A stretch of DNA of 64,000 bases from Thiotrichales bacterium. Lineage in GTDB: Bacteria > Pseudomonadota > Gammaproteobacteria > Beggiatoales > Beggiatoaceae. This document shows positions 26,339 through 34,480 of this stretch, one piece after another (position 1 is the first letter of the stretch; the number at the start of each line of letters is the position of its first letter). The position numbers were made by a program, and so were the translations under genes. Location of the stretch: contig JADGDE010000001.1 in the NCBI GenBank assembly GCA_016745035.1, positions 596,507-660,506 on the forward strand, read 5' to 3'. Under the pieces are notes generated by a model. That model ran no database searches, was not told the DNA's origin, and saw nothing but the letters and a program-made list of their open reading frames with translations.

Positions 26339-27163
26339 ATGCAAGCCCGTCCCCCACTCCCTTTGCGTTGGCTGAATGCCACATGGCAAGGCTTTATCGG
26401 CCCACTTAAACTCGCTTGGCTACACCGTCAATTGTTACTCCTGCTCGCTAAACGAGATGTGACAGGGCGTACCTCTGGTACGCTGATTGGGTTGGGCTGG
26501 CTATTATTACAACCTGTATTACAAGTCCTCGGTTTTTGGTTTTTGCTGACTGTGGTACTTAAAATTAAATCCCCTGAACGCGGGGTTGCCTTTGTTGATT
26601 ATTTTCTTATCGGCATTTTAAGCTGGTTTTTTATCTCCGAGGTGTTATCACGTAGTCTCAACGTGTTTCAAGAATTTGCTGGTTTATATCAGCGGACTTT
26701 ATTTCCCATGATTATCTTACCGCTTGTGCCTTTGGTGCTAGCTGGAGCGATTTATTTGTTTGTCAACGTTGCTCTAGTAGCGGTTATCATCAGTCCAGCT
26801 AAAATTCCTTGGGCAATATTTAATATGAGTCTCTTGATTTTGTGGTTGATTCCGATTTGTTATTTATTGGCATTGGCAGGCTTATTTATTAAAGATGTTG
26901 GGCAAATGTTTCCTTTTTTTATCAGTCTGACTTTATATTTAACGCCAATTTTATACATGCCAGCACAGGTTCCCGACAGTATGCAATGGGTACTGATAGT
27001 GAACCCGATTGCAGATGTGATGGCACTGATACACGCCACAACTCAAGACATGGTCTGGGACTGGTGGCAAGGTGCTCGTCTACTGGGCTTATGGCTATTT
27101 TTACTCGCCCCTGCTTGGGTATTATTCCACCGCGCCCAACCTCACATCCGGGAAATGCTCTAG
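26339..27163 (+). CDS. ABC-2 type transporter permease
   Basis: A 274-aa membrane protein with about six helices and the layout of Wzm/TagG-type polysaccharide exporters (the segment LLAKRDVTGRTSGTLIGLGW resembles the interfacial helix of that family). The partner ATPase gene expected next to it is absent: the downstream gene lies on the other strand. The substrate is therefore open. No strong ribosome site is seen, which fits coupling to the DUF302 gene upstream. Confidence 0.8.
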   Translation: MQARPPLPLRWLNATWQGFIGPLKLAWLHRQLLLLLAKRDVTGRTSGTLIGLGWLLLQPVLQVLGFWFLLTVVLKIKSPERGVAFVDYFLIGILSWFFISEVLSRSLNVFQEFAGLYQRTLFPMIILPLVPLVLAGAIYLFVNVALVAVIISPAKIPWAIFNMSLLILWLIPICYLLALAGLFIKDVGQMFPFFISLTLYLTPILYMPAQVPDSMQWVLIVNPIADVMALIHATTQDMVWDWWQGARLLGLWLFLLAPAWVLFHRAQPHIREML

Positions 27164-27240
27164 CGCTTATTGTGTTTGAGATGTGAACCCATCAAAACCG
27201 GAGATCAATTGAGGCTGGGGAAGTAATTATAGCGTGATCG

Positions 27241-27807
27241 TTATTTGCCTCTGACAATACGGTAAACACTGGATAAATCATAAGACAAATACCGTGCGGG
27301 TGCATTGCGTCCTTCGCCGCCATAGCTCAACATCAACCCCTCAGCATTTTGTTGATTGACCCACCCGACAAAAATAGCGCTATGCTCAACGCCACCATAA
27401 GAATGATTAATATAATATAACCAGTCTCCCGGCTGGATTAGCTGTGTTGGTGCATAGCCTTGATTATTATGTTTTTTAGTTTTAAACATGGTTTGGCGTT
27501 TTTTATCTGGGTAGCCTGCACGATTGTAAACCACATTAGCATAGTCCCAACAGCCGCCACGAACAATCTCACGATTACTTAACGTCATGATTCGTCCCAT
27601 GGTTAAAATAGCTCTGCCAGCAGGGCTAGCTTGTTTTTCTGTTGCAATTAACTTGTCCTCAAACGACATATAAGGTTTGGGTTTAGCCACTCTAACGGTT
27701 TTTTTTACGACAGGTTTACTTGCTTTGGTATGACTACTGATGCTTGTTTGACAAGCAGATAGCGCCAAACCAAGCATAGCAACAGAGATAAAATAGACTG
27801 TTCTCAT
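27241..27807 (-). CDS. Lipoprotein with NlpC/CHAP-like fold (putative)
   Basis: LSAC at residues 16-19 is a lipobox, so the protein is probably lipid-anchored. A Lys/Pro/Val linker follows. The rest (GGCWDYANVVYNRAGY, IQPGDWLYYINHSYGGVEHSAIFVGW) has the order of a papain-like NlpC/CHAP fold, with a Cys, then a His in EHSAIF. The C57/H-type dyad would suit a peptidoglycan amidase or peptidase, but the match is by eye and the catalytic role is inferred. A mobile element copy lies 24 bases upstream of its start. Confidence 0.6.
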   Translation of the reverse strand: MRTVYFISVAMLGLALSACQTSISSHTKASKPVVKKTVRVAKPKPYMSFEDKLIATEKQASPAGRAILTMGRIMTLSNREIVRGGCWDYANVVYNRAGYPDKKRQTMFKTKKHNNQGYAPTQLIQPGDWLYYINHSYGGVEHSAIFVGWVNQQNAEGLMLSYGGEGRNAPARYLSYDLSSVYRIVRGK

Positions 27808-27831
27808 TGTAATTCCCTCTTATGTTATATA

Positions 27832-27916
27832 CTGATGTTACTCACTAAGCTGGTTTTTATCACAATAGTGTGATTTTCCACCTGCCTAGTGAAGCTTAGC
27901 CTTTGCGTAACACCAG
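27832..27916 (+). mobile_element. MITE-like element, short form (85 bp)
   Basis: Ends read CTGATGTTACTCA and TGCGTAACACCAG, each with one change from the 13-bp consensus. The exact 7-bp duplication TTATATA stands at 27825-27831 and 27917-27923. The interior matches the copy at 32281 almost base for base. Confidence 0.88.
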
Positions 27917-27965
27917 TTATATATAAAGTTTACGTATTTTACACTTAAAAGTAACATAAAAAATA

Positions 27966-27998
27966 ATATTACGCACTAAGCCTGTTTTTGCCACAATA
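27966..27998 (+). repeat. Truncated copy of the same element
   Basis: Bases 27968-27998 match the left part of the consensus (TTACGCACTAAGCCTGTTTTT and on to CCACAATA), but the outer end and the right half are missing. It lies just behind the 3' end of the membrane protein gene. Confidence 0.65.
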
Positions 27999-28036
27999 AG
28001 GCGCTTTACGGGATATCGGGTTTTACTCGCTCCAGC

Positions 28037-29218
28037 TTAAAAAGGATCATAATCAAAAAACAATTCGCCTTTTTGATATTGTTGGTATAAATAAAAATAA
28101 CCAATACCGAACGTTATAATGACTTGAAAAACAATCACTAAAGGCAAACCAACAATGACATAATAACTAAAAATAAATAAGCCGGACACCATCGCATAAG
28201 GAAAAATAAGCAAAGGTAACTCCAGCACGATAATAAATGCCCATGTCTGTCTGAGACTATCAAACTTAGCTTTAATGATTGCGGTGATTTTCTTTTTTAG
28301 CTCCGTTTTAATAAAGTCAGATACCCCGTACATAAACACACCAATCACAGCAGAACTGACGATAAAACTTAAGACAAAGCCATGCTCATGTACGACGGGC
28401 AGTGTTAATAACAAGGCAAAAGCGGCAATAATACTAAAAAAGTAAGCCAAGCTTCTTTGGAAATAGATATAACAAAAAAAGAAAATGGCATTACTCAATA
28501 AACTCAGTGCCAATAAATAGACAATCCGTCCATTCAACTCAGGTAACCATTGCATTCTTAAATTAGTAAATAAGGTCTCAAAATCTTTTTGCGCAAAGGC
28601 GAGTAGCATTAAATGCCGTTTGTTTTCAGTTAAATTGCTAAACAAGGTGATAGCGATAATCGTCAGCATTAAGACAATAACAAATAGCAAGAAATTTTTA
28701 AGTTGATTGCTACCAATGCGCTTGCTGTTCAAAGGTTTATTGAGCGTTTTAATCCGAGGTTTAGACTGTGTACCAAAGCGCATAAAGGCGGTTAATAACA
28801 CAAGACTAAAGATAAATAAAAATACATATGGTAAAGACTGTATCCAGACATAACTGCGTTGTTCATTTATTTGAATATCAGGCGTAAGTACATGTAAAAG
28901 CAGTAAATCAACTTGATAGACCGCCATAAAGGCGAACAAGCAAGCGGCAAGCAACAAGCCCACACTTGTCGAGTTATTTTTTACAAAACCAATAAAGGCA
29001 AGTGTGCTTAAAAATAGAAATAGAAAATAAGGAATCGAATGGGTTTTTGCATAAATCATTGCCTCAGCTTCAACAACAAAGGTGGATTCGATACCCGTAT
29101 CATAAAGCAGATGAATAATATAGCTATGATAGCCATAGATAAAAAATTGAAAAAATAATAAGGAGAGTATGAGAAGAAAAATCGCTTTTGTGCTACTTTT
29201 GGTTTGTGTATGCATCAT
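28037..29218 (-). CDS. Polytopic membrane protein of unknown function
   Basis: 393 aa with about nine to ten hydrophobic helices, very rich in Phe, Leu and Ile. A charged cytoplasmic or periplasmic stretch lies at residues about 155-180 and another at about 310-335. No family motif recognised. It is divergent from the DUF4034-like gene across an AT-rich 195-base region that must hold both promoters. The codons ATG ATG at 29218 and 29215 are alternative starts. Confidence 0.65.
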   Translation of the reverse strand: MMHTQTKSSTKAIFLLILSLLFFQFFIYGYHSYIIHLLYDTGIESTFVVEAEAMIYAKTHSIPYFLFLFLSTLAFIGFVKNNSTSVGLLLAACLFAFMAVYQVDLLLLHVLTPDIQINEQRSYVWIQSLPYVFLFIFSLVLLTAFMRFGTQSKPRIKTLNKPLNSKRIGSNQLKNFLLFVIVLMLTIIAITLFSNLTENKRHLMLLAFAQKDFETLFTNLRMQWLPELNGRIVYLLALSLLSNAIFFFCYIYFQRSLAYFFSIIAAFALLLTLPVVHEHGFVLSFIVSSAVIGVFMYGVSDFIKTELKKKITAIIKAKFDSLRQTWAFIIVLELPLLIFPYAMVSGLFIFSYYVIVGLPLVIVFQVIITFGIGYFYLYQQYQKGELFFDYDPF

Positions 29219-29413
29219 ATGTTATAAAAAATAAGTATTTTAACCTGAGTTGTTTCTAAGATTTTAAACTCACAAGTTTAAATATAAATCAATAAGTTAA
29301 TTATTATTTGGTACTAAAAAAACAAATTTGAACTCAGGTTATTTTATGTTGTGGGAAAAATATAGCTATCCATTGCGTATAATGGCAGTTTAATCTAAAA
29401 ATAGTCAGAAAAT

Positions 29414-31024
29414 ATGACCATTTATAAAGTAATAAGCCAAGGCATCCAAGCTGAGCAAGAGCCTAAACAGGTTGTTTTACGTTTAAGCCGTTTACTAAAA
29501 AAACCACCCAAACAATTATTGCCTTTATTAAAAAAAACGGTGGTTTTGAAGCAAACCAAACAACTGGAATTAGCAAAAAAATATCAAGCTGCTATCTTAA
29601 AAACAGGGCTTAAATGTCGTATACAAACCACGCCTGCTGATAACAACAGCACATCTATTCCTCTCAAACCGAAACCGGCTGCCCAACCCAAACCTCAACA
29701 AAAGTTACGTGCTTGTCCTAAATGTGGACATATCCAAGCCCCCGCTAATGAGTGTGGACAGTGTGGCATTATTTTCGAGCGCTATGAAGCCCGGCTTGCA
29801 GCCCAAGCCACAGAAGAACAACAAGCCTTAGATTCGGAAGTAATAGAGACAGAAACACAAGCATTACCTGTAAAACAACTAGGATTGCTGTTTTTCCTTT
29901 TAATCGTGGGTTTAGCTTATTACTTAAACCCCAGTTCAATTTTGCAAGACCCCAATATAACGGCAGCAACGACTCACGAACCGCCAGAAAAAACAGTTGA
30001 GACAGCGGCACAAAAAGCCCGAAAAGTACGTCTACAAGCAAAACTTAAAGAAATCTTATTCTTACCCCCAGAACACTTGAAAGAACATAAAAAACAATGG
30101 TTTGCCGCTTCTATTAATCAAGAAATTCAAGCTAAAGCCAAAGCCTTATTTGCCTCCGAAGATTTTGCTGCTATTGATGCCTTAGCGGATCAATACCGTT
30201 CTGAAGTAACACGGGCAAAAAGTGGTTATTGGTATTTGCTGCATTTGCATGTGGGGTTGGATTTCGACTCTAAAAATAAAGATGCGGGTTATTGGCAGCA
30301 GGCAGAAGAAACAGTACAACGCTGGTTAAGCTTTAACCCCGATTCCATCATTGCCCCTATTGTTTTAGCCGAGTTATATCATTCTAAAGCTTGGGCTTCA
30401 CGGGGACGTGGTTTGACCAATGTCACCGCAGCAGAGCAAGCATTGGGATTTAGAGACTACAGTCGTCAAGCCTATGATATTTTGCTGCAATATCGAGAGC
30501 AAAGCCGCTTTGATCCGCAATGGCACACGCTGTTATTAAATTTAAAATTGCAGCGCAATGAAGCGGAGATAATGGCGAACTTAAAACAAGGGGTGGCTCA
30601 AGAGGCGCAGTATTTTCAAATGTATCTTAATGCCGCAGATAGTTTAAGCCCTGACTGGGGCGGCAGTTTTGCTGCGATTGATAAAGTCGCTCGATTTGCA
30701 GCAGAGCAAACGCGCGAGACCGACGGCGAGAGCATGTATGCGCGTGTTTATGCCTATTTTACTGCTTATTATGGACACAGATTGGCATATGCTGGTTTTT
30801 ACGATAAAGAAAAAGCCCGTCAAGGTATTAAAGATTTGTTGGCACGCTATCCAACCGTTTGGAGTTACAATTCTCTAGCACAAATGAGTTGTTTAGCCGA
30901 GGATTTTGAGAGCTATTTGGATATTGTCGATCAAATGGAGTCCGTCAGTGCAACGCAAGGCTGGAGTTATTATCGTTTTTATAATGATTGTGCTGAAGCA
31001 GGGCTAGCGCTTTTAAACAATTAA
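29414..31024 (+). CDS. Zinc-ribbon membrane protein with DUF4034-like C-terminal domain
   Basis: 536 aa in four parts. An N-terminal lysine-rich domain of about 75 residues with a repeated KKxxxL pattern; a zinc ribbon CPKCGHIQ...CGQCGIIF at about 98-118; one transmembrane helix (LGLLFFLLIVGLAYYL, about 156-172); and a large helical domain that resembles DUF4034 (WLSFNPDS, AWASRGRG, DPQWH). The order suggests a cytoplasmic zinc ribbon tethered to an exported helical domain. Role unknown; the DUF assignment is by pattern memory only. Confidence 0.65.
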   Translation: MTIYKVISQGIQAEQEPKQVVLRLSRLLKKPPKQLLPLLKKTVVLKQTKQLELAKKYQAAILKTGLKCRIQTTPADNNSTSIPLKPKPAAQPKPQQKLRACPKCGHIQAPANECGQCGIIFERYEARLAAQATEEQQALDSEVIETETQALPVKQLGLLFFLLIVGLAYYLNPSSILQDPNITAATTHEPPEKTVETAAQKARKVRLQAKLKEILFLPPEHLKEHKKQWFAASINQEIQAKAKALFASEDFAAIDALADQYRSEVTRAKSGYWYLLHLHVGLDFDSKNKDAGYWQQAEETVQRWLSFNPDSIIAPIVLAELYHSKAWASRGRGLTNVTAAEQALGFRDYSRQAYDILLQYREQSRFDPQWHTLLLNLKLQRNEAEIMANLKQGVAQEAQYFQMYLNAADSLSPDWGGSFAAIDKVARFAAEQTRETDGESMYARVYAYFTAYYGHRLAYAGFYDKEKARQGIKDLLARYPTVWSYNSLAQMSCLAEDFESYLDIVDQMESVSATQGWSYYRFYNDCAEAGLALLNN

Positions 31025-31274
31025 AGACTAAAAGCACTAAGTGTTGGAAATACAGCTTTAACTATAACTATAACTATATTTTCAATAAAAAAGCTATTCC
31101 AAAGCCAATATGTTGCAATTAGCCTAGCGAAATTTATCCAAAGGCACTGGGTTTCATACTCTGGTATGGGGTAATCTTTGGTTTAATTGTGCATGCTTAA
31201 GACGGCACTGCTTGAAAAATAACCAAGCCAGCCTTATGGTTAAGAGGTCAATTTTCCCTCGATACAGGTGTTTT

Positions 31275-31709
31275 ATGTCAAATGTGCTACACAACCAAGA
31301 AATGGATTTAAGCAGCGGTATTGCCGCGTTTGAAACCAAACAATTCGCTCAATCTATGCAATTACTCTCACCGCTTGCAGATATGGGCAGTGTTGAGGCG
31401 CAATACCGCATGGCGATCATGTTGCAAAATGGGCTAGGGATGGTTGCTAACGAGGAAAAAGCCTTTAATTATATGAAGGCGGCTGCCGAGAAAAATCATG
31501 CACTATCACAGCATGGGCTGGGTTTTATGTATTTGGAAGGCGAGTGTACCAAACAAAATTCCGCTGAGGCAGCCGTGTGGTTTCGTAAAGCTGCCGATCA
31601 AGGTTTAATCGGTTCTTTAACCACCTTGGCGAGTATGTATGAACAAGGGCAAGGGGTGGAAAAAGACATGGAAAAAGCCCAAGCCTTATATAAAGAAGCT
31701 GGCTTTTAA
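31275..31709 (+). CDS. Sel1-repeat protein
   Basis: About three Sel1-type helical repeats (AQYRMAIMLQNGLGM; SQHGLGFMYLEGECT; TLASMYEQGQGV) make up most of the 144 aa. Sel1 proteins are adaptor or signalling scaffolds. A longer frame begins with TTG at 31212, but ATG 31275 with AGGTG before it is preferred. Its TAA shares a base with the acpS start, so the two genes are translationally coupled. Confidence 0.82.
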   Translation: MSNVLHNQEMDLSSGIAAFETKQFAQSMQLLSPLADMGSVEAQYRMAIMLQNGLGMVANEEKAFNYMKAAAEKNHALSQHGLGFMYLEGECTKQNSAEAAVWFRKAADQGLIGSLTTLASMYEQGQGVEKDMEKAQALYKEAGF

Positions 31710-32074
31710 TGATTGCTGGCATCGGGGTTGATTTAGTCGAAATCAACCGGATGCAAGGTGTTTGGAAGCGCCACGGCGCTACTTTTGCCAAACGGATTTT
31801 GACCGCAAACGAGCGCCTTGAGTTGGAAAAAGTCAGCGATCCTGTGCGTTTTTTAGCCAAACGCTTTGCGGTCAAAGAAGCGGCTGCGAAAGCACTCGGC
31901 ACAGGGTTTCAGCAAGGCTTAAGTTGGCAACATATCGAAATCCAGCATGATGCTTTGGGCAAGCCTTTACTGCTGATTGATAACTCCATGGCCGAGGATT
32001 TAAATTCCCATGTCAGTTTGAGTGATGAAATCACTCATGTGGTCGCTTTTGTCGTACTAGAGCGTAGCGCTTAA
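31709..32074 (+). CDS. acpS: Holo-[acyl-carrier-protein] synthase
   Basis: Transfers the phosphopantetheine group from CoA to ACP. GVDLVEI holds the metal-binding Asp and RFAVKEAAAKALGTG the conserved Glu and Lys. 121 aa, normal length. In many gammaproteobacteria it follows pdxJ; here it follows a Sel1 gene instead. Confidence 0.95.
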   Translation: MIAGIGVDLVEINRMQGVWKRHGATFAKRILTANERLELEKVSDPVRFLAKRFAVKEAAAKALGTGFQQGLSWQHIEIQHDALGKPLLLIDNSMAEDLNSHVSLSDEITHVVAFVVLERSA

Positions 32075-32077
32075 TAT

Positions 32078-32162
32078 TTGATGTTACGCAAAGGCTAAAC
32101 ACTACTAGGCAGGCGGAAAATCATCTTGTTGAGGCAAAAACTAGCTGAGAGCGTAACATCGG
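32078..32162 (-). mobile_element. MITE-like element, short form (85 bp), inverted orientation
   Basis: Ends TTGATGTTACGCA and GCGTAACATCGG are near-consensus. The exact duplication TTAATAT stands at 32071-32077 and 32163-32169. Compared with the copy at 32281 it is inserted in the opposite orientation. Its left target duplication begins within the acpS stop region (32071-32074), so insertion happened right at the end of acpS. Confidence 0.88.
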
Positions 32163-32280
32163 TTAATATATCCAGTTATCGAAATCTCTAAACTGTATTT
32201 GGACATTTTAGTTAGTCATCGCTACTTTAGAAACAAGCTAGACAACCCCATGACTTGTATGTCATAACAGTACTTATTTG

Positions 32281-32360
32281 CTGATGTTACGCACTAAGCT
32301 GGTTTTTATCACAATAGTGTGATTTTCCACCTGCCTAGTGAAGCCTTTGCGTAACATCAG
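32281..32360 (+). mobile_element. MITE-like element, short form (80 bp)
   Basis: A perfect 13-bp inverted repeat at both ends and an exact 7-bp duplication, TTATTTG, at 32274-32280 and 32361-32367. Only 118 bases separate it from the oppositely oriented copy before it. It is the cleanest copy in the window and the best reference for the family. Confidence 0.92.
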
Positions 32361-32399
32361 TTATTTGTTAAAAAATGTACAACACATCAAGCTATTATT

Positions 32400-34349
32400 A
32401 TGATTGCCCAACGATACTATTATTGTTTTATTGCCCTTGTCTGCCTAAACGCCCCAACTTCCATCGCGGCTGACTACTATGTTTCCCCAACGGGTAACGA
32501 CAAGCAGCAAGGCACACCAACACAGCCTCTCAAAACCATTGCCAAAGCCTTAGAGAAAACTTCTGATGGTGATCGCATCATTGTCAACGGCGGCGAATAC
32601 ACACAAGCCTTAACCTTTTATCAGAAACCTAATTTAACAATCGAGGGCATTAACAGACCTATTATCCGCAAACAATGGATTGTCTCCAGCGGTTCAACAG
32701 GGATGCAAATCAAAGGTTTTAAGTTTGATTTGTCTGGTGTATGCCAACAAGCGGCAATTACCATTCGTTCCGGTGTCCATGATGTCCTGATTGAAGACAA
32801 TCAAGTCTATAACGCCCATTTAGGCGGGGTCAGTGTTGAGGCGCAAACCAACGGGGTGCATACGCCAAACGAGCGCTTGGTGCTGCGCAATAATTATTTT
32901 GAGCGTATTCCAACCGCTATGTCTATTGTCGGTAAACAACATCTAGTCGAGGGCAATACCGTGGTGCACGGGACACAAAGAACCGAGGGCTGCCAATTTG
33001 TCAATAATCTCGATGCCGATGGCATCAAGTTTTATGGACAAGACCATGTTATTCGCCATAACCGTTTTTTAGATCTGTCTTTTTACACCGATGACAGCTT
33101 TTATAACCCAAACCTCGCCGACCCTTTACTAAAAAATTCACATACCGATTGTTTCCAAACCTCTTCAATGTCTTGGTTTGCTAAAGCGGGACAATACCGC
33201 AATGATAAAACCAATAATATCCGCATTGAAGGCAACCTGTGCGATGCTTTTTCGATTAAAAACTTAGAAGCGGGTGATACGGCTGGGGTGATGTATTTGG
33301 AGCAAGCGGAAAATATTTATTTTTACAACAATATCACCCACGCGCTAGGCATTGGCGGGCATGGTCACGTAAAGAATCTGCATATTTTTAATAACACCTT
33401 GACCATGCGCTCAGCCGCTTGGCGTGCGTTGGATTATCCGGGCTGGGATGCCGACACTCAGGCACAAGCACTGATTGATTTGCAGAGCGATTTTCCTGCC
33501 AGTATCTATATTTACAATAATATTCTCTATGATGCACACCATGCCCCCGTGTTAATTTATGATGCCAACTGGCGCAACAGCAATCGTGCCAAAGTACACA
33601 ATAATCTGGCTTATTGGCGGCACGGGTTAGATGGTGACAATGGCAATACCTCAACTTGGCAATGGTTTGATTGTGATAAAGGCGTGTTAGCAGATGAATA
33701 TGGCAACCATTGTGCCGACCCACAATTTATTGATAGCGAAGCATTTAATTGGCAGCTACAAGCGGGTTCTCCTGCCATTGATGCCGCTGTGTTTCCCCAC
33801 GATATTGCAATGGCAGAACAGCCACAAAGTGATATACAAGGTTTGCAACGCTCCAATGGCATAGCACAAGATATTGGTGCATATGAAGCAGATATGGCAA
33901 CGGCTAGCACCTGCCCAACACAACAACGAGGGTTGATTTATGCCAACCCCAGTACAGTAAACACCAGTTGTTTTCGCCCTGACATAGAAGCCGATGGCAA
34001 AGCTTTAAGCAATGAGCAACAACTCAGCGCCGATACAACACTCAAATTGGCAATAACCCTAAACCCAGACAGCACAGATTTAGGTAAAACAGCCACCTTA
34101 TTGTTATTAGCAAAGGTCAATGACAGCTGGTTTATTCGTGATGCTGCACAAAATTGGCAAGTGTTTAATGGGCAGTTGCTCGGACAAAGCGTGACCTTGA
34201 ATGCCACTTTGTCCCAGCCAATTTGGCAAGGTAAATTATTTCCTGCTAGCTTTAGCTTTTTTTCGGCTTATATAGTGGGAGACAAATGGGTATTTAATGG
34301 GCAAAACCCTTTGAGTTTTGTGCTTGTGCCCACTAGCACCCGCAATTAG
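32400..34349 (+). CDS. Secreted right-handed beta-helix protein
   Basis: A signal peptide (to SIAAD) is followed by the DUF1565-type start YYVSPTGNDKQQGTPTQPLK and then a long series of beta-helix rungs with Asn ladders (INNYF-, IYNN- and NIRIEGN-like blocks) to about residue 500. The AIDAA and DIGAYE blocks are typical of polysaccharide lyase-like exported proteins. The last 150 residues form a separate beta-rich domain with two cysteines near its start. A carbohydrate-active or adhesive role is likely, but I see no proven lyase motif. Confidence 0.78.
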   Translation: MIAQRYYYCFIALVCLNAPTSIAADYYVSPTGNDKQQGTPTQPLKTIAKALEKTSDGDRIIVNGGEYTQALTFYQKPNLTIEGINRPIIRKQWIVSSGSTGMQIKGFKFDLSGVCQQAAITIRSGVHDVLIEDNQVYNAHLGGVSVEAQTNGVHTPNERLVLRNNYFERIPTAMSIVGKQHLVEGNTVVHGTQRTEGCQFVNNLDADGIKFYGQDHVIRHNRFLDLSFYTDDSFYNPNLADPLLKNSHTDCFQTSSMSWFAKAGQYRNDKTNNIRIEGNLCDAFSIKNLEAGDTAGVMYLEQAENIYFYNNITHALGIGGHGHVKNLHIFNNTLTMRSAAWRALDYPGWDADTQAQALIDLQSDFPASIYIYNNILYDAHHAPVLIYDANWRNSNRAKVHNNLAYWRHGLDGDNGNTSTWQWFDCDKGVLADEYGNHCADPQFIDSEAFNWQLQAGSPAIDAAVFPHDIAMAEQPQSDIQGLQRSNGIAQDIGAYEADMATASTCPTQQRGLIYANPSTVNTSCFRPDIEADGKALSNEQQLSADTTLKLAITLNPDSTDLGKTATLLLLAKVNDSWFIRDAAQNWQVFNGQLLGQSVTLNATLSQPIWQGKLFPASFSFFSAYIVGDKWVFNGQNPLSFVLVPTSTRN

Positions 34350-34480
34350 CAAAGATGAATATTTGGCAGGATTTGTGATATTCCCAAGCATTTCTGTTTT
34401 AAGGAAGCCTGATAGGCTGTCTTTTGCCCCGACAGGTTCGATGTCTTCCATATGAGGTGGAAAAATGGGAAGGTTTGGGA

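Noticed and set aside
31060..31085. AACTAT repeat behind the zinc-ribbon gene as a regulatory iteron
   Set aside because: Only three short units in AT-rich sequence; no origin or plasmid features nearby.
32071..32367. The two close inverted copies read as one composite transposon
   Set aside because: Each copy has its own exact 7-bp duplication (TTAATAT and TTATTTG), so they inserted independently, and nothing coding lies between them.
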